A DNA stretch of 64,000 nucleotides from Falsiruegeria mediterranea M17. Lineage in GTDB: Bacteria > Pseudomonadota > Alphaproteobacteria > Rhodobacterales > Rhodobacteraceae. Location: assembly GCF_900302455.1 (NCBI RefSeq), contig NZ_ONZG01000017.1, positions 1-64,000 of the forward strand, in the 5' to 3' direction. Below are positions 36,186 through 45,322 of the stretch, in pieces. The translations under genes and the position numbers were made by a program. Within the stretch, counting starts at the first letter, position 1; each line of letters begins with the position of its first letter. The notes under the pieces are model-generated. The model worked only from the letters and a program-made list of their open reading frames with translations. It was not told the origin of the DNA and made no database searches.

Positions 36186-37543
36186 CTTATATCTCCTGAA
36201 ACGGTGCGCTCGATCCACCTGGCAAAGCGCAAGAGTTTGGCATCGGACCCGCGGGGTCCGGTGATATGCAAACCGACCGGCATCCCGTCGCTGGAGGTAC
36301 CGAAGGGGATTGAAATCGAGGGCAGCTCCATGACCGGCGTCAGGGTCACGCTGCGCCAGTCCTCAGGCAGATCGTGATCTGGTTGGTCGGCGGAAAAGGC
36401 AAGGCCGGTGGTGGTGGGCCAAAGGGCAAAATCATGAGCTTCAAAGAACCGCGCCGTGGCCTGCCATACCTGAGTTCGGACGCGGCGATAGTCGATGTAA
36501 TCCTGCAGGTTCAGCCCTTCGCCTGCGGCGCAGGCCCTGACAAAACTGGGACTGGCCTGCGCCATGTCGGGCTGTATCGCGTCGCGGTATCCAAGCGCCG
36601 ACAACCCACGGATCAGCCCGCCGAACGGCAACAGGGGCGCAAGGTCCGGCGCGTCCTCTTTGATCTGCCACCCCACCGCACGACAGAGATCCGCGACCGG
36701 CGCGATTGCGGCCTGAATCGAGGGGTCGACCGACGCCCCAAAAGGAGCCAAAGACAGTGCCAGCTTGCGCGGCTCAACCGGTGCGTTGAGTTTCGCAAGG
36801 CTTGGTGGCTCGAACCAATACCCCAATGGCTGCGCCATCGTGTTGCCTTGCATCACCTCAAGCATCAAGGTCAGGTCGCTTACGTTGCGCGCCATGGGAC
36901 CGGGGATCGACAGACCGTCAAACGGAGTCGGGTTGGGGTCATAGGGGATCAGGCCCGATGTCGGGCGATACCCCACAACGCCACACCACGCCGCCGGGGT
37001 CCGGGTTGAGCCGCCCAGGTCGGACCCGTCCGCCAGCGGTGTCATCCCGGCCGCCAAAGCCGCCGCTGCGCCGCCCGAGCTGCCCGCGACCGTTTTGGCA
37101 GGATCGTGCGGATTGCGGGTGGTGCCTGAAACAGGGTTCGAGGTTTGGCCAGAGAAGGCAAATTCCGGCGTATTGGTCTTGCCAAAGATCACCGCGCCCG
37201 CGTCGCGCAGCCGTTTGACGTGCAGCGCGTCGGCATCTGGCACGTGGGTTTCAAAGGATTTGGAGCCATAGGTCGTGCGCAAACTTTTGGTTTCAAAAAC
37301 ATCCTTGATTGCGATCGGCACACCGTGCAGGGGGCCTGCAAACCGACCCTGCGCCGCCATGTGATCCAGCTCTGCCGTGCGGATCTGCGCCGCTTCCCAA
37401 TCGAGTGTGACAAAGGCATTTACCACGCCATTCACGGCCTCGACCCGGTCGCGATGCGCAGCCAATACCTGTGTGGCCGTCAAGGCACCGGCGCGAATCT
37501 GCTGAGCCATGTCAACGGAGCTCAGGTTGGTGATATCGGTCAT
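36182..37543 (-). CDS. Amidase signature family hydrolase
   Basis: A 453-residue member of the amidase signature family with the Ser-cisSer-Lys triad: lysine in PIAIKDVFETK, cis-serine in AGSSGGAAAALAAG, and nucleophilic serine in SDLGGSTRTPAAWCG. Members hydrolyse linear amides, some ureas and carbamates. It lacks the GatB partner and extra domains, so it is not a tRNA amidotransferase. Four-base overlaps join it to the small gene upstream and the TPP enzyme downstream. In this operon it could remove an amide or acyl group from the substrate or from a cleavage product. Confidence 0.87.
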   Translation of the reverse strand: MTDITNLSSVDMAQQIRAGALTATQVLAAHRDRVEAVNGVVNAFVTLDWEAAQIRTAELDHMAAQGRFAGPLHGVPIAIKDVFETKSLRTTYGSKSFETHVPDADALHVKRLRDAGAVIFGKTNTPEFAFSGQTSNPVSGTTRNPHDPAKTVAGSSGGAAAALAAGMTPLADGSDLGGSTRTPAAWCGVVGYRPTSGLIPYDPNPTPFDGLSIPGPMARNVSDLTLMLEVMQGNTMAQPLGYWFEPPSLAKLNAPVEPRKLALSLAPFGASVDPSIQAAIAPVADLCRAVGWQIKEDAPDLAPLLPFGGLIRGLSALGYRDAIQPDMAQASPSFVRACAAGEGLNLQDYIDYRRVRTQVWQATARFFEAHDFALWPTTTGLAFSADQPDHDLPEDWRSVTLTPVMELPSISIPFGTSSDGMPVGLHITGPRGSDAKLLRFARWIERTVSGDIR

Positions 37544-37752
37544 CTGGGCGGCCTTTCAGTGGTTTGGCCTGCCATCGGGATGGTAGGCGTGTCACCGGGA
37601 CGATAAAAAACCGCGCCTGTGTTTTCGCCCACAAACCGACGCTCCGTTGGCTGCTCTGCGACCATACGCGCGGCTTGCAGGGGTCCCGACGGACGCAAGG
37701 CGATCACATTTGCAGTAGGAGGAACAAGGGGTGCCGTCATTGGATCAAGCAT
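37540..37752 (-). CDS. Small protein of unknown function in the methylamine-type operon
   Basis: A possible 70-residue protein starting MLDPMTAPLVPPTANVIALR and ending TIPMAGQTTERPPR. It is rich in proline and arginine, with no membrane helix or known motif. The ATG at 37752 overlaps the end of the preceding oxidoreductase gene by eight bases; a second ATG at 37740 is also possible. Its stop overlaps the amidase start as ATGA. It fills precisely the gap in an otherwise fully overlapping operon, which argues that it is translated. I do not recognise the family. Confidence 0.5.
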   Translation of the reverse strand: MLDPMTAPLVPPTANVIALRPSGPLQAARMVAEQPTERRFVGENTGAVFYRPGDTPTIPMAGQTTERPPR

Positions 37753-40162
37753 CTTGTCGGGGCCGCAGGTTGTCGGGATCAAACGCGGGTTCGTCTAGAA
37801 CCGTCAGGGGATACTCCTGATTGAGCAGCAGAACGCTCAACCCACTACGCGGTGTCCCCTTGCGGACGAAAACAAACGCCAAGCTCTTACGCACGGTATA
37901 GCCATAGCCACCCGAAGTCGTCAGACCGACAGGCGCTCCGTCAAGCAACACCGCCTCGCCACCATGTACGTCGATATGGTCGCTGTGAACTTCGCAATAC
38001 AGCAACTCCCACCCGACATGATCCTTGGCGGCCAGCGCCGCCTCCTTGCCGATGAAATCGCGCCCCTCGGATCGGAAGAACCGATCCAGGCCAACGTCGA
38101 ACATGCCGATGTCGGTGGTCAGTTCACCGGACGCACGATAGGCCTTTTCCATGCGCAACCCGTTGAAGGCATAGCCGCCCAGATCGACCAGACCATGCGC
38201 CGCGCCGTCCTCATGCAATTTGTCATAAACCTCGGCGATGCGGTCCAACGGCAGGTGCAGCTCCCACCCCAGCTCGCCGGTAAAGGCCACACGCAGGGCG
38301 TAGCACGGCACACCGAAGACATCGATTTCCTGCCCCGACAGCCAGCGGAAGGCGGCGTTTGACAGATCCGCGTCGGTGGCTTGCGACAGGATCGCGCGCG
38401 AGGCCGGGCCAGATAGCGCCAACATGCCCCAATCGTTGGTCCGGTTGATCAGAGTGACGTCTTCGCCCGGCTGCATCTGGGATTGCATCCAGGCGAAATC
38501 GGGATTGGCGCGGGCGATCGGAGAGCCGGTGAAATAGCGCCCCTCACTAATCCGCCAGATGGTGATTTCCGTCTCGAACCGGCCTTGTTCGGTCAGCAGG
38601 TGGCACAGCCCAATTGAGCCATCCTTGGCCGGGATTCTATTGGCCGACAGACGGTCCAGCAGCTTGCCTGCATCGCGCCCGATGATCTCGAATTGCGCAA
38701 AGGCGCAGAGGTCGATGACACCGGCGCCCTCACGCGTGGCTTTGGCCTCAGCCATGGCGTTTGCGTGCCAGTTCTGGTGGCCCCAGCCGATCTGCTCGAC
38801 CTCGCCCACCTTGCCAAAATAGCGCGGTCGTTCCCAGCCCGCGACCTCGCCAAACACTGCGCCGCTGGCAGCCAGACGGTCGTAGAGCGGGTGTTTGTTC
38901 AGCGGTCGCAAAGAATGGAACTGCTTGCCTGGACACGGCGTGTCATGGCGGCGCATGAACTCGTCCTTGGTGCGTTCCACGATGAAATGATCGGTGCTAA
39001 AGTCGCCATAGCGGCGCGGGTCCATCGAGCGCGTGTTGATCTCGGTTGCGCCGTGGACCATCCAATCCGCCAGCACCTTGCCCGCGCCACCACCCCAGGC
39101 AAGTCCAATGGACGACCCGCAGGACAGCCAGATATTGGGCGCACCACTTGGGCCAACCAGCATGCCGCCGTCCGGGGTGTGGGTGATCGCGCCGCGAACC
39201 ACACGTTTGATCCCAAGCTCGGCCAGGATCGGCATCTTGTCGAAGGCAACCATGAGGAAATCACCGATCGAGTCGTAATCAGCCTCGAACAGTTCATTCT
39301 CGGCCGCCCAAGGCGCGCCCTGCGGCATTTCCCAGACGGTTGGGCAGACATGCCCCTCATAGATACCAATCAGCCCCGATTTCTGCTCTTGCCGGATATA
39401 GCCGCCAAAAGCGTTGTCGCGCATCACCGGCAGCTCGGGGCGGTCAAGGAACTCGGGCACAGTGTCGGTGACCAGATAATGATGCAGGCAGGAAACCGAG
39501 GGAATTTTCAGCCCAAACCATTCGCCGACCTGGTTGGCATAAGAGCCTGCTGCGATGACCACATGTTCAGCCAGCACATCGCCCTTTTCCGTGCGCAGCA
39601 ACCACATGTCGCCCTTGCGCGAGGCGCCAATGACCCGGTTGTGCCGCTCAATGATCGCACCGCGCGCGCGGGTCGCGGCGGCCAGGGCCATGGTCACGCC
39701 CGAGGGGTCGATATGGCCATCCTCAAACGTCTGCACCGCGGCCTTGACGTCATCGACCTTGTAGAACGGGTTGCCTTTTGTGACCTCTTCAGGCCCCACA
39801 AGCTCCATCGGAAGATCCAGCAGTCTGCCGACCCCCATGATGGATTTCATCCAGTCGACCTCGTCGTCCGTGGTGGCGATACGAAAGCCGCCAACCTCAT
39901 GCCAGCCGATGCTCTGACCCGTCTCCTTCTCAACCCGTTTGTAGATCTCGATCGAGGTCTTGTTGATCCACCCCGCAATCCGGCTGCCGACGGCATGGGC
40001 GATTTGGCCGGCTGCGTGCCAAGTCGAGCCGCTGGTCAACTCGGCCTTCTCAAACAGGATCGTGTCGGTCCAGCCATTTTCGGCCAACTGGAACTGGGCC
40101 GCGACGCCCATGATGCCGCCGCCGATGATGGCGACGCGGGTGGTGCGAGTGGTGTCGGTCAT
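37745..40162 (-). CDS. Dimethylglycine/sarcosine dehydrogenase-like FAD protein with GcvT domain (copy 1)
   Basis: An 805-residue two-part enzyme. The N-terminal half is a DAO-type flavoprotein (VAIIGGGIMGVAAQFQLAEN for FAD, TSGSTWHAAGQIAH with the flavin-attachment histidine region). The C-terminal half is a GcvT/aminomethyltransferase-like tetrahydrofolate domain (ALSGPASRAILSQATDADL, then GELGWELHLPLDR and GGYAFNGLRMEKAYR). Such proteins oxidise an N-methyl group and pass formaldehyde to tetrahydrofolate as methylene-THF. It overlaps its paralogue upstream by four bases. The substrate is inferred to be a tertiary or secondary methylamine produced by the MttB-type step. Confidence 0.9.
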   Translation of the reverse strand: MTDTTRTTRVAIIGGGIMGVAAQFQLAENGWTDTILFEKAELTSGSTWHAAGQIAHAVGSRIAGWINKTSIEIYKRVEKETGQSIGWHEVGGFRIATTDDEVDWMKSIMGVGRLLDLPMELVGPEEVTKGNPFYKVDDVKAAVQTFEDGHIDPSGVTMALAAATRARGAIIERHNRVIGASRKGDMWLLRTEKGDVLAEHVVIAAGSYANQVGEWFGLKIPSVSCLHHYLVTDTVPEFLDRPELPVMRDNAFGGYIRQEQKSGLIGIYEGHVCPTVWEMPQGAPWAAENELFEADYDSIGDFLMVAFDKMPILAELGIKRVVRGAITHTPDGGMLVGPSGAPNIWLSCGSSIGLAWGGGAGKVLADWMVHGATEINTRSMDPRRYGDFSTDHFIVERTKDEFMRRHDTPCPGKQFHSLRPLNKHPLYDRLAASGAVFGEVAGWERPRYFGKVGEVEQIGWGHQNWHANAMAEAKATREGAGVIDLCAFAQFEIIGRDAGKLLDRLSANRIPAKDGSIGLCHLLTEQGRFETEITIWRISEGRYFTGSPIARANPDFAWMQSQMQPGEDVTLINRTNDWGMLALSGPASRAILSQATDADLSNAAFRWLSGQEIDVFGVPCYALRVAFTGELGWELHLPLDRIAEVYDKLHEDGAAHGLVDLGGYAFNGLRMEKAYRASGELTTDIGMFDVGLDRFFRSEGRDFIGKEAALAAKDHVGWELLYCEVHSDHIDVHGGEAVLLDGAPVGLTTSGGYGYTVRKSLAFVFVRKGTPRSGLSVLLLNQEYPLTVLDEPAFDPDNLRPRQDA

Positions 40163-42561
40163 TGGAACGCCTCTTTGGCGGGTTTGCGTGAGATGCGGGC
40201 GCTGTAGCGGGTGCAGGCGATTTCGACTTCGAAGCCGGAGATGACATCGCCATCCTTCAGCCCCTCGGGGAGGGACGTGAGCATCGCCAACGCAACCGAG
40301 CGGTCAAAACGATAGCTCCAAGCGGCCGAGGTGATCTGCCCCACAACCTTGCCGTCGAAATAGATTGGCTCGTCATGGATAGGGATCGCGTCGGGATCAT
40401 CAAACAGCAACGACACGATCTGGCGTTTGGACACGTGATCCTTCAGCGCCGCTTCACCCACAAAACTCGTGCCAAAGGCGCAGAAGGCGCAAAGGCCTGC
40501 CTCTGGCGGGGTGGTGCCGGGGGTCAGCTCATGACCAAAAGCACGGAACCCGCTTTCGATGCGTAGGCTGCCCGAGGCATATAGCCCCGCGTGACTGGCT
40601 CCCGCTTCGACCAGTGCCTCATAGGCCGCCATGGCCATGTCCGAGGGGATGTAAAGCTCGTATCCTTCCTCGCCGGTGAAACTCAGCCGCCCGGCCCAAC
40701 CGCGCGCCAGCCCGATGTCGACCGGTGCAAAGTGAAAGCGTTTCAGCTCGGGCACCGGTGTGTTGCTGGTGGCTTGCAGCACCTCGCGCGCCTTTGCCCC
40801 CGCCAGCCCGATGATGGCGTAGCCGCTGGTGACATCGGTACACTCAACGCGGAAATCCCCACGTGTTTCGCGCATGCGCTTGAGGTCGCGCACAACCTCG
40901 CCCGCGCCGACGATGAGCAGATAGGTATCCAGCCCGTGGCGTTGCACGGTAAGGTCGCTTTCGACCCCGCCGCGTGTGTTCAGGATCTGGGTATAGGCGA
41001 TGCGCCCCTCAGCGATGTCCATCTGTGCAGCGCAAAGGTGATTGAGGAAATCGCAGGCATCCGGCCCCTGCACCATGATCTTGCCAAAGGCGCTTTGGTC
41101 TAGAATGGCCGCACCGCTGCGGCAGGCTTCGACCTCGGCCGCGACTTGATCACGCCAGGCTGGCACACCAAAGCTCAGCGGCAGATGCGCCGCCTCGCCG
41201 CCGAAATGCACCGCGCGTTCCCAGCCGCCGCGGCTTTCGAACCGCGCACCGGCGGCAACCAGTCCCGCATGGATCGGCGAGCGGCGTTGGCCCCGTGCGG
41301 TGTCCATCGACCGACCGGGAAAGGGGTTGTCATAATGGCGGCCCAGAACCTCGGGGATGCGCGCCTTCAAAGCGCCAAGCACGTTCATCTCGGGGCTGAA
41401 ACGGCGGATGTCGGCCTCGTTCAGCTCCATCGTCGGCTCACCTGCGATGATCCATTCCGCCATCGCCTTGCCCGCGCCCCCGGCCAGCGCGATGCCGGTG
41501 GAATTCATTCCGCCCATCAGGAACAGGCCCGGCACCTCGGGGCTTTCGCCCAGCATGAACTGGCTATCGAGCGTGAAGCTCTCAGGACCGTTCAAGAGCA
41601 TCCGCACCTCGGCCTGCTCCAGCGCCGGAATGCGCCGTAAGGCGTTTTCCATCATCGGCATGAAGTGATCCCAGTCCTCGGCCAGCAAATCAAAGCTGAA
41701 GTCCTTGGGCAAGCTGTCGAGCGGCAACCCCTTGGCGTGCGGTTCAAAACACCCCACCAACAGCCCCTCGACATCGTCGCGGGCGTAAAGGAAGGCATCC
41801 TGATCATTCAGCGTCGGCAGATGCGCACCCTTGCCAAGCGCTTGCACCTCCGCCAGCGGTTTGGTCAGAATGTAGAAGTGCTCGCAGGCATAAAGCGGCA
41901 TATGCGCGCCCGCCATCGCCGCCACTTCGCGGGACCAGAGGCCACAGGCGATCACAACCTCGTCGGCCTCGATCACATGATCGCCCACTTCGACGCCAGA
42001 AATGCGGCCTGCCTTCTTTTGCAGGCCGGTGACTGCGGTGTCCTCAAATATCTGCACACCCCGCGCCCGCGCGCCTTTGGACAAGGCCAGCGCCACGTCC
42101 GACGGGTTCACCCGCCCATCCGCGGGCGACCAGACCGCGCCGATCACGTCGTCGGTTTCGATCAGCGGCCACAACTCCTTGGCTCGGGCGCCATCGACCA
42201 CTTCGGCCTCAAGCCCAAAGGCGCGGCCAAGCGAGACCTGCCGCTTGATATTGGTCAGCCGGCCCGGATTGGTGGCCAGGGTCAGCGACCCGGTCTGGGT
42301 CCAGCCCGTCGCCTGCCCGGTTTCGCGCTCCAGCTCTCCGTACAGGTCAATCGAGTAGTTGATCAGCTTGGTCAGCGTCGCCGAAGGCCGCAACCTGCGC
42401 ACCAGACCGGCGGCATGCCAGGTGGTGCCGGATGTCAGCTTCGACCGCTCCAGCACCACGATATCTGTGCGCCCTTCGCGCGCCAGATGATAGGCAATAG
42501 AACAGCCAATGACGCCGCCGCCAATGACAACGGTTCGCGCGTGAGAAGGAAGCGTGCTCAT
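40159..42561 (-). CDS. Dimethylglycine/sarcosine dehydrogenase-like FAD protein with GcvT domain (copy 2)
   Basis: An 800-residue paralogue of the adjacent gene with the same architecture: FAD loop TVVIGGGVIGCSIAYHLARE, TSGTTWHAAGLVRRLRP, and a C-terminal folate domain with GLAGAKAREVLQ, SFTGEEGYELYIPSDMAM and SGSLRIESGFRAFGHELTPG. The two are clearly diverged rather than a recent copy. This suggests they act on different N-methyl intermediates, for example first the dimethylated and then the monomethylated amine. It is joined by four-base overlaps to the aminotransferase upstream and copy 1 downstream. Confidence 0.9.
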   Translation of the reverse strand: MSTLPSHARTVVIGGGVIGCSIAYHLAREGRTDIVVLERSKLTSGTTWHAAGLVRRLRPSATLTKLINYSIDLYGELERETGQATGWTQTGSLTLATNPGRLTNIKRQVSLGRAFGLEAEVVDGARAKELWPLIETDDVIGAVWSPADGRVNPSDVALALSKGARARGVQIFEDTAVTGLQKKAGRISGVEVGDHVIEADEVVIACGLWSREVAAMAGAHMPLYACEHFYILTKPLAEVQALGKGAHLPTLNDQDAFLYARDDVEGLLVGCFEPHAKGLPLDSLPKDFSFDLLAEDWDHFMPMMENALRRIPALEQAEVRMLLNGPESFTLDSQFMLGESPEVPGLFLMGGMNSTGIALAGGAGKAMAEWIIAGEPTMELNEADIRRFSPEMNVLGALKARIPEVLGRHYDNPFPGRSMDTARGQRRSPIHAGLVAAGARFESRGGWERAVHFGGEAAHLPLSFGVPAWRDQVAAEVEACRSGAAILDQSAFGKIMVQGPDACDFLNHLCAAQMDIAEGRIAYTQILNTRGGVESDLTVQRHGLDTYLLIVGAGEVVRDLKRMRETRGDFRVECTDVTSGYAIIGLAGAKAREVLQATSNTPVPELKRFHFAPVDIGLARGWAGRLSFTGEEGYELYIPSDMAMAAYEALVEAGASHAGLYASGSLRIESGFRAFGHELTPGTTPPEAGLCAFCAFGTSFVGEAALKDHVSKRQIVSLLFDDPDAIPIHDEPIYFDGKVVGQITSAAWSYRFDRSVALAMLTSLPEGLKDGDVISGFEVEIACTRYSARISRKPAKEAFQ

Positions 42562-43853
42562 GCCGCGATCACTCCGTTCATGACCAAATCGGCCAGGGTT
42601 TCGTCAAAGATTTCAATCGCCTCATCCACCAGCTCCGGCGTATGTGCCGATGAGGTCACGCAAGAAGTGAAGGACATGAAATCCACCCCACGCTCAAGCA
42701 ATCCGTTGCGCAGCCCGTTCACCAACGGCGCAGGCACCGTGCGGATTTCAGCCGCGCTCAGCCCGTCGATGCTGCGACCGCCGAAGTAGAGGTGGCAGGT
42801 CGAACTGTCGCCATAAGCCAACGCGCTGATCTGGCGGCTTTCAAAACAACGGTTGATCCCGTCGCGCAGCCGTGCGGCCATGGCATCGGCTTGAGCTTGG
42901 ACTTCGCCGGTTGAGAGCAGTTCCATTGCCGCGATTGCACCAGCCGCCACCAGCGGGGCGGCATTGAACGTACCCTTGTGGCTGACCGGCGGCGCAAACC
43001 CGCCACGCGGTTTACCAGGGTCGAGCAGCTCCATGATTTCGGCCTTGCCGCAGATCGCACCGCCCGGCAGCCCCCCAGTGACAATCTTTGCCAATGTGGT
43101 CAGATCCGGCAGCACACCATCACGCGCCTGCCGCCCGCCCGGCGACCAGCGAAAACCGGTGATCACCTCGTCAAAGATCAGCACCTTGTCCGTTTGCGTG
43201 GCCAGGTCGCGAATGCCTTGCAGAAACCCATCGGGCAGAGGAACCGAGCCATAGTTCGCACCCGACGCCTCGACAAAGATCGTGCCGATCTGGTCGTCCG
43301 CCAGCAGGTCGGCCACTGCATTCAACGACGACGGCGCGATCACGGTCAGATCAGCAATCGCCTGCGGCACGCCCAATGACGGCGCGCCTTCGAACCCTGG
43401 CTTGGCCCCTTTCAGCAGCATGTCGTGCCAGCCGTGGAAATGCCCGTCGATCCGCAGCACCTTGTCGCGCCCGGAATACGCCCGCCCCAATCGCAGCGCC
43501 AGCATCGTGCTTTCCGTGCCCGATCCGGTGAACCGCACCAGATCGGCCGAGGGCATCAGGCGGTGAATCCACTCGGCCCATTCGATTTCAAGCGCGTGGC
43601 AATCGCCGGTATAGGGCGTTCTGGTCAACTGCCCGGCCACCGCCTCTATCACTTGGGGACAGGAATTGCCTAACAGCTGGCTTGCTGCGCCAAGCTTGAA
43701 ATCGATGTACCGTTTGCCTTCGACATCCCATTTCTCGGCCCCCAACGCCCGCGCGATGTAGCTGGGATGGGGCGTGCGATAACGCAACTCGTGGCTGACA
43801 CCGCCGGGCATGACCCGGCGGGCGCGGTCGGCAAGGCTTGCATTGGTGATCAT
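42558..43853 (-). CDS. Class III aminotransferase, glutamate-1-semialdehyde aminomutase-like
   Basis: A 431-residue PLP enzyme. Its pattern matches the GSA-aminomutase branch of class III aminotransferases: RARRVMPGGVSHELRY, GTESTMLALRLGRAYSGRDKV, FHGWHDMLL, IFDEVITGFRWSPGG, and the PLP lysine in SHKGTFNAAPLVAAG near residue 290. It is unlikely to be the housekeeping HemL because it lies in a catabolic operon. It would transaminate the primary amine left after N-demethylation, or move an amino group within the substrate. Four-base overlaps on both sides. Confidence 0.87.
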   Translation of the reverse strand: MITNASLADRARRVMPGGVSHELRYRTPHPSYIARALGAEKWDVEGKRYIDFKLGAASQLLGNSCPQVIEAVAGQLTRTPYTGDCHALEIEWAEWIHRLMPSADLVRFTGSGTESTMLALRLGRAYSGRDKVLRIDGHFHGWHDMLLKGAKPGFEGAPSLGVPQAIADLTVIAPSSLNAVADLLADDQIGTIFVEASGANYGSVPLPDGFLQGIRDLATQTDKVLIFDEVITGFRWSPGGRQARDGVLPDLTTLAKIVTGGLPGGAICGKAEIMELLDPGKPRGGFAPPVSHKGTFNAAPLVAAGAIAAMELLSTGEVQAQADAMAARLRDGINRCFESRQISALAYGDSSTCHLYFGGRSIDGLSAAEIRTVPAPLVNGLRNGLLERGVDFMSFTSCVTSSAHTPELVDEAIEIFDETLADLVMNGVIAA

Positions 43854-45322
43854 GAGGTCTCCCCATGGCTGAGAACGATGGATTTTTCCGCCAGATAGGC
43901 GCGCAGCCCCGACACACCCTTTTCGCGTCCGATACCGCTGTGTTTGACGCCACCAAAGGGCACCGTGTCGCCGCCCTGGAGAAAGCCATTGACGAAGACC
44001 TGTCCCGCCTCGACCCGGCGGGCAAAGCGCATCGCGCGACCGGTGTCGGCGGTATAGATACCCGCGACCAGACCAAAGGGCGTGCCATTGGCGAGACGCA
44101 GAGCGTCCTCTTCGGTTTCAAAGGTTTGCGTGATCAGGACCGGGCCAAAAACCTCGATCTGCGCGATATCCGAGGTCTCGGGCACACGGGTGAAAACAGT
44201 AGGTTCGTAAAACAGACCCAGCGGACAATCCGGTACATGTGCCCTCTGACCGCCAGTGACGCAGGTCAGCCCATCGGCCAAGGCGCGCGAGACGAACCCC
44301 TCAACCCGGGCAAATTGCGCCTCGGATATCAAAGGCCCCAGGTCAGGATCGGTCAGCCCGTGCCCCATGGTCATTTCGCGGGCCTGCTGTACCACGCGCT
44401 CCACCACAGCGTCGTGGATGTCCGCGTGACAAAGCAGCCGACTGCCTGCGGCACAAACCTGGCCTGCGTTGAAAAATATCCCGCGCGCGATACCTTTGGC
44501 AGCGGCGTCCAGATCCGCATCGGGCCAGACCACCACCGGGGATTTCCCGCCCAGTTCCAGCGTAACCCCTGCGACAGGGCCAGAGGCGGCCTGCATCACC
44601 CTGCGGCCTGTTTCCGTCGAACCGGTGAAGGTGACATGAGCGACGTTCGGATGAGCCGCCAGCGCCTCACCAACCTCGCCCGCGCCACAAATCACGTTGA
44701 ATGCCCCATCAGGCACGCCCACCTCTAGCGCCAATTTGGCCACCATGAGCGTGCTCAGTGGGGTCAGCTCCGCAGGTTTCGCCACCACCGTCGCCCCTGC
44801 TGCCAACGCCGGAGCAACGCCGCGTGCCAAAGTCGAGATGGGATAGTTCCACGGCAGTATGTGGGCCGTCACACCGACCGGTTCGAGCAGCGTCACGGCC
44901 GTCTGATCAGGACCCAAAGGGATGGTGTCCCCGTTCAGCTTGTCACAGGCACCTGCGTAGAAGCGATAATAGCCCGCCGCCCGCAGCACATCTCGTCGCG
45001 CTTGGGACAGGGGTTTGCCGACGTTGACGCATTCAACCGCAGCCAACTCGTCCACGTGTGCCGCGATCAGATCAGCAAGGGCCATTAAAACTTGCGCCCG
45101 TTGCGCGGGCGGGGTGTCCGCCCAAGGGCGCCGGGCGGTCTGAGCGGTAAGAACCGACTGATCAATCTGGGCTAATGATGCATCACGCACTTCAGCAAAA
45201 CTGATCCGCGCCGCCGGATCGACCAACTGCCGTGACAGCCCACCACCAGCATGACCAACGCCGCCGATCACCGCATCGGGCAGAGGGTCCAGATCAAAGG
45301 GATATTGCAGCCCGGCCATCAT
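43850..45322 (-). CDS. NAD(P)-dependent aldehyde dehydrogenase
   Basis: A 490-residue aldehyde dehydrogenase with all core motifs: ILPWNYPISTLARGVAPALA, the cofactor loop FTGSTETGRRVMQAA, the general base in LELGGKSPVVVWPDADL, the nucleophilic cysteine in FNAGQVCAAGSRLL near residue 289, and GQVFVNGFLQGGDTVPFGG. It resembles betaine-, gamma-aminobutyraldehyde- and phenylacetaldehyde-type enzymes. The first of two adjacent ATG codons overlaps the stop of the MttB-like gene. In the operon it should oxidise the aldehyde formed by the aminotransferase or by C-N cleavage. Confidence 0.92.
   Translation of the reverse strand: MMAGLQYPFDLDPLPDAVIGGVGHAGGGLSRQLVDPAARISFAEVRDASLAQIDQSVLTAQTARRPWADTPPAQRAQVLMALADLIAAHVDELAAVECVNVGKPLSQARRDVLRAAGYYRFYAGACDKLNGDTIPLGPDQTAVTLLEPVGVTAHILPWNYPISTLARGVAPALAAGATVVAKPAELTPLSTLMVAKLALEVGVPDGAFNVICGAGEVGEALAAHPNVAHVTFTGSTETGRRVMQAASGPVAGVTLELGGKSPVVVWPDADLDAAAKGIARGIFFNAGQVCAAGSRLLCHADIHDAVVERVVQQAREMTMGHGLTDPDLGPLISEAQFARVEGFVSRALADGLTCVTGGQRAHVPDCPLGLFYEPTVFTRVPETSDIAQIEVFGPVLITQTFETEEDALRLANGTPFGLVAGIYTADTGRAMRFARRVEAGQVFVNGFLQGGDTVPFGGVKHSGIGREKGVSGLRAYLAEKSIVLSHGETS

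Noticed and set aside
36182-37543. GatA subunit of tRNA amidotransferase
   Set aside because: No gatB or gatC nearby and the operon is catabolic; a stand-alone amidase fits better.
38693-40207. Long open frame on the plus strand opposite dimethylglycine-dehydrogenase copy 1
   Set aside because: It is antisense to a gene with clear motifs over its full length. Its translation is Arg/His-rich with no family pattern, as expected from high-GC codon bias.
42558-43853. Housekeeping HemL (glutamate-1-semialdehyde aminomutase)
   Set aside because: The family resemblance is real, but its embedding in the coupled catabolic operon argues against tetrapyrrole synthesis, which alphaproteobacteria start by HemA-type ALA synthase.
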